The notes under the pieces: generated by a model
Database searches by the model: none
Told to the model about the DNA's origin: nothing
Seen by the model: only the letters and a program-made list of their open reading frames with translations
Made by a program: the position numbers and the translations under genes
In this document: positions 52,368-61,411 of the stretch, piece after piece
How positions within the stretch are numbered: the first letter of the stretch is position 1
How the letters are laid out: each line of letters begins with the position of its first letter
NCBI GenBank assembly: GCA_024233085.1
Contig: JACKQC010000002.1
Coordinates: 558,001 to 622,000, forward strand
DNA: 64,000 nt
DNA from: Akkermansiaceae bacterium
GTDB taxonomy: Bacteria > Verrucomicrobiota > Verrucomicrobiia > Verrucomicrobiales > DEV007
Direction: 5' to 3'

Positions 52368-53279
52368 ATGGAGCCGGAGCGGGCTCGGGAATTCCTCGCG
52401 GCGCTGGTCAGCGAGGGGAAGGTGAGCTTTGCCACCCAGAAACAGGCGCTCAACGCGCTGGTGTTCTTTTTCAAGGAGGTCCGCGGGATGGTAGAGGTCG
52501 ATCTGGGGGTGCGATTTCGCAAGACGCCGAGGCGGATTCCGGCCGTGCTGGATTTGCGGGAGGTGGCCGCCGTGCTGGAAAATCTTCCGCCGACCTGCCA
52601 ACTGGCGGCGAAGCTCCAGTATGGCAGGGGCCTGCGGATCCGGGAACTGGTCAACCTGCGTATCAAGGACATCGATCTGGAGCGGCTCCAGGTGACGATA
52701 CGGGGAGGCAAGGGAGACCGGGACCGGGTGACGATGCTTCCCCAATCCCTGGTCCCGGAACTCAGGAGCTGGAAGGAGAAGGTGCGGGCCATCCATGAGA
52801 ACGATCGTGCGAAAGATGTGCCCGGCGTTGCCTTGCCGAAGGCTCTGGAGCGCAAGTGGCCAAAAGCCGGCACGCAGTGGAAATGGATGTGGTTTTTTCC
52901 CTCGGAAAAGCTTTCTGAAGATCCGGACTCGGGGATCATACGGCGGCATCATCCGCACCCTGGCAGCTATGGAAACGCGCTTCGGGAGGCGGCAAAGGCG
53001 GCGGGGATCGAGCGACGGGTGACGAGCCATGCGCCGCGGCACAGTTTCGCCACGCACCTCCTGGAAAACGGCACGGACATACGCACCCTGCAGGAATTGC
53101 TCGGTCACGCCGATGTCTTGACGACCATGATCTACACGCACCTGGCCCCGAACATCAGCCATTGCGGGGCGCGCAGTCCGTTGGATGGGATGGCGCCGGG
53201 GATTCCCCGCAATCCCGGAGGCGACGGCGAGCCCGCGGAGGCGCGATGGCCCCACGGGGCACTGTGGCGCGCGGCCTGA
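52368..53279 (+). CDS. Second IntI-type integrase, 5' end damaged
   Basis: 303 residues from ATG 52368: STQ-type SAM-like domain (FATQKQALNALVFFFKEV), catalytic Arg in GRGLRIRELVNLR, GGKGDRDRVTMLP, the IntI-specific region (LERKWPKAGTQWKWMWFFP), HAPRHSFATHLL and GHADVLTTMIYTH. Clear integrase homology (RGLALATRKVYRSWAGRF) continues in frame upstream to about 52190, but no ATG, GTG or TTG is found there before a stop, so the start is lost, shifted or unusual. An in-frame Pro replaces Leu in the HxLR motif. It reads away from the main array and no attC was found behind it. Confidence 0.8.
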   Translation: MEPERAREFLAALVSEGKVSFATQKQALNALVFFFKEVRGMVEVDLGVRFRKTPRRIPAVLDLREVAAVLENLPPTCQLAAKLQYGRGLRIRELVNLRIKDIDLERLQVTIRGGKGDRDRVTMLPQSLVPELRSWKEKVRAIHENDRAKDVPGVALPKALERKWPKAGTQWKWMWFFPSEKLSEDPDSGIIRRHHPHPGSYGNALREAAKAAGIERRVTSHAPRHSFATHLLENGTDIRTLQELLGHADVLTTMIYTHLAPNISHCGARSPLDGMAPGIPRNPGGDGEPAEARWPHGALWRAA

Positions 53280-53391
53280 ATGGAGAAAAAGATGTGGGAT
53301 GGTTTAGAGCCCTCGATGGTGTCCGGTTCCGATTCGGACCGCAGGCGGGAGCGCCCGGATGGGCCCGAGGGGGGGGATTTACGGGAACCTC

Positions 53392-54285
53392 TCAACCCGC
53401 CGTGGTCTGGAGGGCCTCGGCGGTGCGGAGGGCGGCGAGGTTGGGCGGGACTTCGTGGACGCGATGCAGGCGCACGCCCTGTTGTCGGGCCAGGGCGGTG
53501 ATGACGGCGGTGGGAAGGGAACGGGCGCCGAGGTTGTCTTCGTCGCCGCGGAGGGCGGCGCCGAGCATTTTTGGGATGAAGGATTTCCGCGACACGCCGA
53601 GCAGGAGGGGGCGCGCGGCTTCGGCGGCGAGGCGGTCGAGGTGGCGAAGCAGGGCGAGGTTGTGCTCGAGGGTCTTGCCGAATCCGATGCCGGGATCGAG
53701 GACGATGGCGGCGGGATCGATGCCGGCCGCGGTGGCGGTGGCGAGGCGTTCGGAAAAAAAGGCGGCGACCTCGGCGACGACGTCGGTGTAACGGGGGGCG
53801 CGCTGCATGGTGCGGGGGGTGCCGAGCATGTGCATGAGCACGACGCCGGCGCCGGAGCGGGCGACGACTTCGGCCATGCGGGGGTCGCCGCGCAGGGCGG
53901 TGACGTCGTTGACGATTGAGGCGCCGACGGCGAGGGCGGCCTCGGCGACGGGGGCTTTCATGGTGTCGATGGAGACGAGGGCTCGGGGACGGCGGGCGAG
54001 GATTCCCTGAATGACGGGGAGGACGCGGTGGAGTTCGCGGTCCTCGGGGACGGGCTCGGCGCCGGGCCGGGTGGACTCGCCGCCGATGTCGAGGAGGGCG
54101 GCGCCCTGGTCGAGCATTTCAAGGCCGCGCTGGATGGCGCGGGCGGGGTCGAGGAAGTCGCCGCCGTCGGAGAAGGAATCGGGGGTGACATTGAGGATGG
54201 CCATGATTTCGCCGCGGGGGGCGAGGTCGAGGCGATGGCCGCGGCATTGCCAGAGGAGGGCGGCGCTGTCGGGGGGATTTTCCAT
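53392..54285 (-). CDS. folP: Dihydropteroate synthase
   Basis: Condenses p-aminobenzoate with dihydropterin pyrophosphate in folate synthesis. 297 residues with the two DHPS signatures, IMAILNVTPDSFSDGG and LLDIGGESTRPGA, plus VLDPGIGFGKT and LLLGVSRKSFI. ATG 54285 is preferred; the frame is open to 54405 without conserved sequence. It is divergent from the exported protein gene to its right. Confidence 0.95.
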   Translation of the reverse strand: MENPPDSAALLWQCRGHRLDLAPRGEIMAILNVTPDSFSDGGDFLDPARAIQRGLEMLDQGAALLDIGGESTRPGAEPVPEDRELHRVLPVIQGILARRPRALVSIDTMKAPVAEAALAVGASIVNDVTALRGDPRMAEVVARSGAGVVLMHMLGTPRTMQRAPRYTDVVAEVAAFFSERLATATAAGIDPAAIVLDPGIGFGKTLEHNLALLRHLDRLAAEAARPLLLGVSRKSFIPKMLGAALRGDEDNLGARSLPTAVITALARQQGVRLHRVHEVPPNLAALRTAEALQTTAG

Positions 54286-54437
54286 GGAAATCGGGACGGA
54301 TTGACTGCTTGCACGGGCCGGGTCGGGGGGAAACCGGAAATGCGGAGACCGGTCTTGTCGGGGGCGGTGAAATCGGGTATGGTCGGTTCCCTCGGTCGCG
54401 AACAAACGGGCAGGCGGGGCGGGAAGGCGAATTTGTT

Positions 54438-55280
54438 ATGAAACGGACAGAGCGGACACTTTTCCTCTTCACGATCGTTCTCGGCGCGGTGTGGGGGCCA
54501 TCGCCATGGGCGGAAGCGCAATTCAATTCGGGGCCGCGTCCGGGTTCGGGCACGGCGGGAGCCGGGGGCGCGAACGGTTCGCCGCCAGCGGCATCCCCGA
54601 GCGGGGGAACCGGAGCCGATCCGGCCGCGGGAGCGGGAGGAGCGGTGTCGGTGCGGCGTTCGCCGGGCCAGGGAACGATCGTGTATGACGCGGGAAACGT
54701 GAAGGGCGCGTCCATCGGGGAGATGGATGTGCGCGAGGCGATCGTGCTGGGGCAGGCGGTCGTGCATCCCGACGGCACCTACACCCAGACTCGGAAGGTG
54801 GAGAACGATTCCAATCTGCTGGCGCAATACACCATGAGTCCGAACGGGGTGCGGCTGTGGAAACGGATCATCAGCTGCAGCGCCTCGGGGCGTCCGGAGG
54901 AGGTCATGATCTACGACCATCACGACGAGCTGCGATTTCGGGGCGTGCTTTCCTACGACCGGCTGGGCCGGTTCAGGGAAGAGGTGATTTTCGACACCCA
55001 CGGAAATGTGCTGCGGCAGCGGATTCAGGAATACGGGCCCGCCGGGCCGAAGCTGAAGGTGATCGACGATCTGGCGAAGGTGCCGGCGGACATGCGCCTG
55101 GTCATCACCCGCGAGGACGGCGCGGTCAATCAGGAGGTGGCGCGGCGGAATTACCAGGAATTCCTCGAACAGGCGGAGGAAAGACCCGCCCAGACCGCCG
55201 CCAGCGGAGCCGAGCCGGAAAAACCGAAGCGGGGCCTTTTCAAGCTGTTCGGCGGGGGGAAGAACAAGGAAAAGAATTGA
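54438..55280 (+). CDS. Exported protein, unknown function
   Basis: 280 residues with a signal peptide (LFLFTIVLGAVWG ... AEAQ, about residue 27), a Gly/Pro/Ala-rich low-complexity linker (about 30-70) and a conserved-looking domain with YDRLGRFREEVIFDTHGNV and LRQRIQEYGP. The tail is Lys-rich (KPKRGLFKLFGGGKNKEK). I do not recognise the domain. ATG 54438 gives the signal peptide. It precedes the small coiled-coil gene by 37 bases. Confidence 0.65.
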   Translation: MKRTERTLFLFTIVLGAVWGPSPWAEAQFNSGPRPGSGTAGAGGANGSPPAASPSGGTGADPAAGAGGAVSVRRSPGQGTIVYDAGNVKGASIGEMDVREAIVLGQAVVHPDGTYTQTRKVENDSNLLAQYTMSPNGVRLWKRIISCSASGRPEEVMIYDHHDELRFRGVLSYDRLGRFREEVIFDTHGNVLRQRIQEYGPAGPKLKVIDDLAKVPADMRLVITREDGAVNQEVARRNYQEFLEQAEERPAQTAASGAEPEKPKRGLFKLFGGGKNKEKN

Positions 55281-55317
55281 AGGGTCCGCCGGGCGACCGC
55301 CACGGCGCGAGAAATCC

Positions 55318-55545
55318 GTGAATTCTCCGAAACTGGTGCTGGCCTTTCTGGTGCTCGCCGCCCTGGCGGGGTCGGGCTGGCTCTACGGGGTCCACTGGAA
55401 GCGGGTGGCGCGGGGCGACGACCTGACGCAGGAGGAGCGGCTCATCGTGGATTTGCAGGATCAACTGGACGCGCTGCGGGCGGAAAACGCGGAACTGCGC
55501 CGCCGTCTGGGCGAGGCGACCGCGCCGGGGCCGGCACAACCGTAG
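55318..55545 (+). CDS. Small membrane-anchored coiled-coil protein
   Basis: 75 residues starting with GTG: one membrane helix (LVLAFLVLAALAGSGWLYG) and a short coiled coil (DLQDQLDALRAENAELRRRL). No family recognised. It probably shares a transcript with the exported protein gene upstream. Confidence 0.6.
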   Translation: MNSPKLVLAFLVLAALAGSGWLYGVHWKRVARGDDLTQEERLIVDLQDQLDALRAENAELRRRLGEATAPGPAQP

Positions 55546-55566
55546 AAGCAGAAAACACAAAACGCG

Positions 55567-55904
55567 CCTTTGGGAGGGGTGTGAATGAAAGTGGCGGTCA
55601 ACAAACCGAATTTGGGAGAAGGCCAAGGGCATTCCGTGGGAATGCCCGGGGTTGGTGCAGCCCCGGGAACGGATGACTCACACGCCACCAACCCCGAAGA
55701 GGTTGCGGAATCGCGACGGCGCCTCTTCCTCCACCCGCGCAACCCATTCAGGGTTGGCAAGATATCGCCATCAATTCCCGGGGTTGTTCCAACCCCGGGC
55801 TTCCCTCCAAAACGCCGTTGGCGTTTACCGATCCCGCCAACGACCTACAAGAAAATCGTCGAGAATTTCAAAAATGACCGCCAATTTCAATCACACCCCT
55901 TTGG
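55567..55904. repeat. Multi-hairpin element with terminal inverted repeats
   Basis: A ~340-base non-coding stretch bounded by 26-base inverted repeats matching at 24 positions (ends read TGACCGCCA...TTTCA...TCACACCCCT from the right). Inside are at least four perfect hairpins: GGGCATTCC/GGAATGCCC (55627-55647), CCCGGGG/CCCCGGG (55645-55667), CCCGGGGTTG/CAACCCCGGG (55777-55799) and AAACGCC/GGCGTTT (55810-55826). It looks like a MITE or a clustered palindromic element. It fills the 400-base gap before the acylphosphatase gene. Confidence 0.65.
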
Positions 55905-55945
55905 GAGTGGCGCATCCGGTTCGCCGGGGCTACGATTCGCGACGG

Positions 55946-56218
55946 ATGATTCTCGCCAAGCAGTATCTTTTTTCCGGGCGCGTGCAGGGGGTCGGCTTTC
56001 GCTACAGCACGAAGCGGCTCGCGATGGGCTTCGATGTCATCGGCTGGGTGCGCAATCTCGAGGACGGCCGGGTGGAGATGCGGGTGCAGGGTGACGAGGA
56101 GGAACTCCGGGAATTCATCGACGAGATTCACGACAGTCCGCTGGGCCACCACATTCAGGAACAGGAGGAGCGGGCCATCCCGCCGCTGGACGACGTGACG
56201 GGATTCTCGATCCGTTAG
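55946..56218 (+). CDS. acyP: Acylphosphatase
   Basis: 90 residues, the normal family size. FSGRVQGVGFRYST carries the phosphate-binding Arg and GWVRNLEDGRVEMRV the catalytic Asn. Hydrolyses acyl phosphates in the cytoplasm. ATG 55946 gives the canonical start; an upstream ATG at 55873 lies in the hairpin element. Confidence 0.93.
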   Translation: MILAKQYLFSGRVQGVGFRYSTKRLAMGFDVIGWVRNLEDGRVEMRVQGDEEELREFIDEIHDSPLGHHIQEQEERAIPPLDDVTGFSIR

Positions 56219-56273
56219 GCGGCGGGCGGCGCGGGCGGAAAAGGCGGAAACTTCTTTGCATTCACATCCATCC

Positions 56274-57143
56274 ATGAGCGACACGGCGGCGGTTGAAGTT
56301 CGGAATTTGACCAAAGTCTTCGCGCTGTCGCTGCGGAAGCAGTATGTCGTGGCGGTGGAGGATCTCTCGCTGACGGTGAACGCGGGCGAGGTTTACGGGT
56401 TGATCGGGCCGAACGGGTCGGGGAAATCGACCACCATGAAGGTGGTGCTGGGCCTGATGGCGCCGTCGAAGGGCACGACGAAGGTCTTCGGCATCGACAG
56501 CGGCGATTTCCGCAGCCGGAACGCGATCGGGTTCCTGCCGGAGAACCCTTATTTCTACCGGCACCTGACGGGGGAGGAGACTTTGCGCTTTTACGGAAAG
56601 CTCTGCGGATTGCGCGGGCGCGATTTGAAGGAACGGGCGGCGGAGATGCTGGCGCTGGTCGATCTGGAGGGGGCGAAAGACCGGCGGCTGGCGGGCTATT
56701 CGAAGGGAATGCTCCAGCGCATCGGCCTGGCGCAGGCATTGATTCAGCGGCCGCGGCTGGTGGTGCTCGACGAACCGACGGCGGGGGTCGATCCGATCGG
56801 GTCGCGGAAGATTCGCGACCTCATCCTGAAATTGAAGGAGGACGGCATCTCGGTGTTTCTTTGTTCCCATCTCCTCGAGCAGGTGCAGGAGGTCTGCGAT
56901 CGCGTGGGGATCATCGCCCACGGGCGCATGCGGAGGGAGGGTCGGCTGCACGATCTGATCGCGGTGGAGGACCAGACCGAGATCGTGCTGGAGGGCGCGT
57001 CTCCCGAGCTGCTCGCCCGCGTGCGCGAGCTGGTCGAGAAGGAGGGCGGCGGCGCCGTGTGGCGGCGGAGCGGGCATCCGCGCACGACGCTGGAGCGGCT
57101 GTTCCTCGACCTGGTGGGCACCAAGGAAAATGAGGGGAAATGA
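56274..57143 (+). CDS. ABC transporter ATP-binding protein (exporter type)
   Basis: 289 residues: Walker A GPNGSGKST, signature LAGYSKGMLQRIGLAQAL, Walker B LVVLDEPTAGVDP, and the C-terminal extension found in CcmA/NatA-like exporters. It pairs with the permease 35 bases downstream. Substrate unknown. Confidence 0.92.
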   Translation: MSDTAAVEVRNLTKVFALSLRKQYVVAVEDLSLTVNAGEVYGLIGPNGSGKSTTMKVVLGLMAPSKGTTKVFGIDSGDFRSRNAIGFLPENPYFYRHLTGEETLRFYGKLCGLRGRDLKERAAEMLALVDLEGAKDRRLAGYSKGMLQRIGLAQALIQRPRLVVLDEPTAGVDPIGSRKIRDLILKLKEDGISVFLCSHLLEQVQEVCDRVGIIAHGRMRREGRLHDLIAVEDQTEIVLEGASPELLARVRELVEKEGGGAVWRRSGHPRTTLERLFLDLVGTKENEGK

Positions 57144-57177
57144 TCGCCGAAATGGCCGCAAAAAATCGATTCAGAGA

Positions 57178-58122
57178 ATGAGCGAGACGTCGACAACCCA
57201 TTCCGGACAACCCTCCGCCGGCGGTCGGGGACCGCTGAGGGCGCCGTCGTTTTCCCTTGGCCGGATCTGGACCCTGGCGACGAGCACCTTCACGCAACTG
57301 GTGCGGATGAAGACGTTCTATTTCCTCATCGTCTTCGCCCTGGTGGTGGTGGCGGTGGGAAATCTCGACTTGCTTTACACGGCCGAGCAGAAGTTGCGCG
57401 TCATCAAGAACACCGCCTTTGGCGCGATGTCCGTTTTTTCCTGGCTGTTCGCGATCGCGGCGACGGCGATGCTGTTGCCGCGCGACCTGGAGGACCGGAC
57501 GCTCTACACCATCCTGTCGAAACCGGTGCCGCGGCTGGAGTATCTGCTCGGGAAACTGGGCGGGGTCATGCTGACCATCGCGATCGCGCTGCTGGCGATG
57601 CAGGCGCTGTTCACCGGCGTGCTCTGGGTGCAGGAAAAGATCGCGCTCGCCGACGCCTACGCGGACATGAAGGCGCACAGCAACTTCACCGAAGCGGAGA
57701 TACAGACGCGCCTGCGGATGGTTGCCGAGCAGGGCGTCAGTTGGGGGCTGCTCTCCGCGCTCTGGGCGATCTTTCTGAAGGCGCTGGTGGTGACCTCGTT
57801 CACCCTGCTGATCTCGACCTTCGCCTCGAGTTCGCTGTTCACCATCATCGTGGGGGTGATCGTTTTCATCATCGGACACTTTCACAAGATGGCCGTGAGC
57901 TACTGGAGTTCGGCCCTGGGCGAGGGCGCCCTGGCGAAAGTCTTTCTCAAGCCCGTCGAGCTGATCTTTCCCGACCTGCGCCTATTCAACATCGTGGAAA
58001 ACATCGTGGGCGGACAACCCGTGGCCCTGACGGCGCTGGCGGAAATGACCGGGCTCTCGGTGCTCTACGCCGCCGTTTACACGATGATCGGGCTCTACCT
58101 TTTCATCGACAAGGAATTCTGA
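57178..58122 (+). CDS. ABC-2 type permease
   Basis: 314 residues with about six membrane helices and the ABC-2 pattern: an N-terminal TLATSTFTQLVRMKTFY helix entry, then LLPRDLEDRTLYTILSKPVPR, a cytoplasmic coupling motif typical of these permeases. Works with the ATPase encoded just upstream. ATG 57178 is used; an earlier in-frame start overlaps the ATPase gene. Confidence 0.85.
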   Translation: MSETSTTHSGQPSAGGRGPLRAPSFSLGRIWTLATSTFTQLVRMKTFYFLIVFALVVVAVGNLDLLYTAEQKLRVIKNTAFGAMSVFSWLFAIAATAMLLPRDLEDRTLYTILSKPVPRLEYLLGKLGGVMLTIAIALLAMQALFTGVLWVQEKIALADAYADMKAHSNFTEAEIQTRLRMVAEQGVSWGLLSALWAIFLKALVVTSFTLLISTFASSSLFTIIVGVIVFIIGHFHKMAVSYWSSALGEGALAKVFLKPVELIFPDLRLFNIVENIVGGQPVALTALAEMTGLSVLYAAVYTMIGLYLFIDKEF

Positions 58123-58139
58123 ATCTCCGCGACGGCGCC

Positions 58140-58922
58140 ATGAAACGAAGGATCCGGAAAACCGCGGGCGCGCTGGCGATGTTGATCGTGTTCGGGCTCG
58201 TCCGGACGGGTTGGGAAGCCGGACTCGACCGGCGGCTGACGGAGACGGGGCTACTGACGCCGCCGCCGACCCTCAAGCTGGCCGACCAGATCGGGTATCA
58301 GGCCTTTTTCGCCGTGCTGGGGGGGCTGCGACCGCTGGTGGCCTTTTACACGACGCTTCATGCCTACGACGCGTGGGAGTATCGCGAGTGGGACACCGTC
58401 GAGCGGGACTACAACATCGTCAACCAGCTCACCCCCGAGGACGAGGACGCCTGGATCATCGCCGCCTGGCATCTGCACACGAACGCCGCGGCCTCCTTTT
58501 ACATCAACGATGCGTTGCCCCAGACCATGCGCGAGACGGTGCTGGCGCGGGACTGGGTGTTGAAAGGCGCCGCGAAGCTGGAGGAGGGCATTCGCGCGCT
58601 GCCGGATTCCTGGAAACTGCACAACGAACTGGCCCGGGTTTACGGCGACAAGGACAAGCTCGCCGATCCCTGTCGCGCCGCCGAGCAATACCGGCTGGCG
58701 ATGGGCTGCGAGGGGGCGCTGGAGTTCGTGCGCCGCTTTTACGGCTACCAGCTCGCGAGGTGTCCGGGAAAAGAACAGGAAGCCTACGATTATCTGAAGG
58801 GTCTGTACGACGAGGCCGAACGGCATCATTCGCCCAGCCTGATCATCACTGTGAAAGATCTCGAAACGAAACTCGGCATCCCCCCCGGCCAGCGGATTCC
58901 CGATCCCTATCCGCCCCGCTGA
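58140..58922 (+). CDS. Putative membrane-anchored TPR-like protein
   Basis: 260 residues. One N-terminal hydrophobic segment (LAMLIVFGLV), then an alpha-helical body with TPR-like pairs (WDTVERDYNIVNQLTPEDEDAW, LEEGIRALPDSWKLHNELAR). No named family. It lies 17 bases after the permease, so it may be an accessory part of that export system. Confidence 0.7.
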   Translation: MKRRIRKTAGALAMLIVFGLVRTGWEAGLDRRLTETGLLTPPPTLKLADQIGYQAFFAVLGGLRPLVAFYTTLHAYDAWEYREWDTVERDYNIVNQLTPEDEDAWIIAAWHLHTNAAASFYINDALPQTMRETVLARDWVLKGAAKLEEGIRALPDSWKLHNELARVYGDKDKLADPCRAAEQYRLAMGCEGALEFVRRFYGYQLARCPGKEQEAYDYLKGLYDEAERHHSPSLIITVKDLETKLGIPPGQRIPDPYPPR

Positions 58923-59091
58923 TCCCGCCAAAAAAGGGCCACCCCACCGTTGCGGAATGGCCGGGTTATGGTTTCTTTGGCCCCCGGACCTTTTTCCAAA
59001 ACGTCTCCGAAACCAGCGCCCCGGTTGGAGAAAAAGACGATGGAATCGCCCTCCGCGAGCCTGCCTCCCCCGATCCCGAAACACCCACCGG

Positions 59092-59814
59092 ATGAAGTAC
59101 GCCATTTTCGGAGACATCCACGCGAACCTCGAAGCGCTCGAGGCCGTGATGCTCGACGCCGCCAACCGTGACTGCACCGATTTTGTCTGCATCGGTGACA
59201 TTGTCGGTTACAACGCCAATCCCAGGGAGTGCCTCGAGTTTGTCCAGAATCTCGGGTGCCCCGTGGTGCGGGGCAATCACGACGAGGAGGCCGCGCTCGA
59301 CTCGCCGCTGGAGGGACTCAATCCCCTGGCGAAGCACGCGCTCGAGTGGACGCGCCGGCAGCTCACGGCCGAGAACCGCGAATGGCTGATGAATCTCAAG
59401 CTCGTGCGCCAGGTTCGCGACTTCACCATCGTTCACGCCACCCTCGACACGCCCGGAAACTGGGGATATGTGACGAACAAGTTCGACGCCATGGCGAGCT
59501 TCAGCTACCAGTTCACCCCCGTCTGTTTTTACGGCCACACCCACACGCCCCGCATCTACATCAAGGGATCGAGCGTCGAGGGGCTGGAGGATTTCTCGAC
59601 CCCCATCGAGCTGGGACGGAAATATTTCATCAATGTCGGCAGCGTCGGCCAGCCCCGCGACGGCGACTGGCGGTCTTCCTATGCGACCTACGACGTCGAG
59701 AACCAGCGCGTGGCCGTCCACCGGCTCGAATACGACCTGGCCACCGCCCAGCGAAAGATCCTCGACGCCGGGCTGCCGGAAATGCTCGCCAACCGGCTCG
59801 CCGTCGGCAAGTGA
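59092..59814 (+). CDS. Calcineurin-like metallophosphoesterase
   Basis: 240 residues with the dinuclear metal motifs GDIHANLEAL, CIGDIVGYN, RGNHDEEA, HATLD and GHTHTPRI, then NVGSVGQPRDGDW. It belongs to the YfcE/PrpA-like phosphoesterase group; substrate is unclear. ATG 59092 is the first that matches the domain. Confidence 0.9.
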   Translation: MKYAIFGDIHANLEALEAVMLDAANRDCTDFVCIGDIVGYNANPRECLEFVQNLGCPVVRGNHDEEAALDSPLEGLNPLAKHALEWTRRQLTAENREWLMNLKLVRQVRDFTIVHATLDTPGNWGYVTNKFDAMASFSYQFTPVCFYGHTHTPRIYIKGSSVEGLEDFSTPIELGRKYFINVGSVGQPRDGDWRSSYATYDVENQRVAVHRLEYDLATAQRKILDAGLPEMLANRLAVGK

Positions 59815-59854
59815 CGGCCCGACGCGACGCGTGGCGACCGCCGTTCCTCAGGAA

Positions 59855-60898
59855 ATGTCCGACCTCGCCGGAGCCCGGGAAGCCCTCGTGATCAAGCCGA
59901 GTTCCTTCGGCGATGTCATTCACACCCTCCCGGCGGTCGCGGCGCTTCATCGGTCGTTTCCCGAGCTGAGGCTCCGCTGGGTGGTCAACACCGAATGGGC
60001 GCCGCTCCTGCGGGGAAATCCCGCCCTGGTCGAAACCCTCGAATGCCCGCGCCGGGAGTGGCGCGGCTGGCGCGACTGGGGAAAGGCGCGCCGCTGGGCC
60101 CGGGAGACGCTCGCGCCCCTGGCTCCCGACGTGGCGATCGACTTTCAGGGACTGCTGCGCAGCGCCCTCATGGCCCGCGCGTCGAATGCCCGGGTCCGGG
60201 TCGGCTTCGCGCGGGCCCGCGAAGGCGCGCCCCTGTTCTATCACCGCCGGGTGGTGGTTCCGGGCTGGGATCGCACCCACGCCGTGGATCGCTATCTCGC
60301 CCTGGCGGCGGCGGCGGGCGCGGCGATCTCCGGACCGGCGGAGTTTCCGCTGCCCGAGGGCGATCCGGTGCCCGGACTGCCCGGGCCGGACGATCGCCCC
60401 TGGATCCTGCTGCACCCCACTTCCCGGGGCGCGGGCAAATCGCTCTCGTGGGGCGAGATACGCGATTTTTGCGAGGCGACGGACAAGGTGCCGGTCGTCA
60501 TCGTCGGCGCCGCCGGAGACGGAAGCGACAGCGGCCAACCCCCGCCCGGAAACGTCACCGATCTGCGGGGCCGTACCAGCCTGCTCCAACTGGTCTGGCT
60601 GATGCGGCGCGCGGGCTGGATCGTGAGCGTGGACAGCGGCCCGATGCATCTCGCGGCGGCCCTGACCGATCGCCTGCTGTCGCTGCACACCTGGACCGAC
60701 CCGCTCATGGTCGGGCCCTGCCGGAAGTCGGCCTGGGTCTGGCGGGAGGGATTTCTCGGCCGGGTCGGGGAGATTCAGCCCGGTCAGTTACCCGAACGCC
60801 GCCGGGACGCGCGGCGCCGCGCCGGCGAGCAGGGAATCCTGCGGCCGGGGGATGCGCGTCGTCTCGCGGCGTTCGCCGTTTCGCGGCTCAGCCCTTGA
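59855..60898 (+). CDS. Glycosyltransferase family 9 (heptosyltransferase-like)
   Basis: About 347 residues with ALVIKPSSFGDVIHTLPAV, DFQGLLRSALMARA, ILLHPTSRGAGKSL and VSVDSGPMHLAAAL, close to heptosyltransferases I/II of LPS core synthesis. It probably adds a heptose-type sugar at the inner membrane. ATG 59855 follows CAGGAA; GTG 59831 is an alternative. Its 3' end overlaps the convergent HU/IHF gene by 11 bases. Confidence 0.88.
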   Translation: MSDLAGAREALVIKPSSFGDVIHTLPAVAALHRSFPELRLRWVVNTEWAPLLRGNPALVETLECPRREWRGWRDWGKARRWARETLAPLAPDVAIDFQGLLRSALMARASNARVRVGFARAREGAPLFYHRRVVVPGWDRTHAVDRYLALAAAAGAAISGPAEFPLPEGDPVPGLPGPDDRPWILLHPTSRGAGKSLSWGEIRDFCEATDKVPVVIVGAAGDGSDSGQPPPGNVTDLRGRTSLLQLVWLMRRAGWIVSVDSGPMHLAAALTDRLLSLHTWTDPLMVGPCRKSAWVWREGFLGRVGEIQPGQLPERRRDARRRAGEQGILRPGDARRLAAFAVSRLSP

Positions 60899-61196
60899 GC
60901 TTGGGAAGGACCTTGGCGACCCGTTCCTTCAGCTCCTTGCCGGGCTTGAATTTCACCACGGCGCGGGCGGGAATCGGCACCGCGATTTCGGGCTTGTTCG
61001 GGTTGCGGCCGATTTTCGGCTCGGTCCGTTTCACCTGGAAGGTTCCGAAGTTTCGCAGAACGACTTCGTCGCCCTGGGCCAGGCAGGCGGTGGCGTCGTC
61101 GATGAAATGTTGCAGGACATCGAAGACCTGTTGCTGGGTCATTCCGGTCTCATTGCTGATCCGAACGACCAGATCTCTCTTGGTGATGGTAGGCAT
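60888..61196 (-). CDS. HU/IHF-family DNA-binding protein
   Basis: 102 residues. The N-terminal helices (TKRDLVVRISNETGMTQQQV), GDEVVLRNFGTFQVKRTEPKIGRNP arm region and the final helix match HU/IHF dimeric DNA-bending proteins; the GRNPNKPEI tip contains the intercalating Pro. It shapes the nucleoid and assists recombination. About 215 bases upstream hold no gene and should include its promoter. Confidence 0.93.
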   Translation of the reverse strand: MPTITKRDLVVRISNETGMTQQQVFDVLQHFIDDATACLAQGDEVVLRNFGTFQVKRTEPKIGRNPNKPEIAVPIPARAVVKFKPGKELKERVAKVLPKLKG

Positions 61197-61411
61197 GGGT
61201 AGGGTCTGTTTCGGTTAGGGATTTGAAGGGAAGGGAAAAGGACGGGTGATTCGGCTCCCATTTGGCTAAGGCTATTCCGGCAATTGCTCGGGAAAAACCC
61301 TGTAATTAAGCAGAAAGCGAGCCAAAGTCGCCCGTCGAGGAAATATCATCGACTGGTTCGGTTGCGGCGCAACCGGTACTTTCTTACGCTCGGCGGCAAG
61401 CGTTGGTTCCT

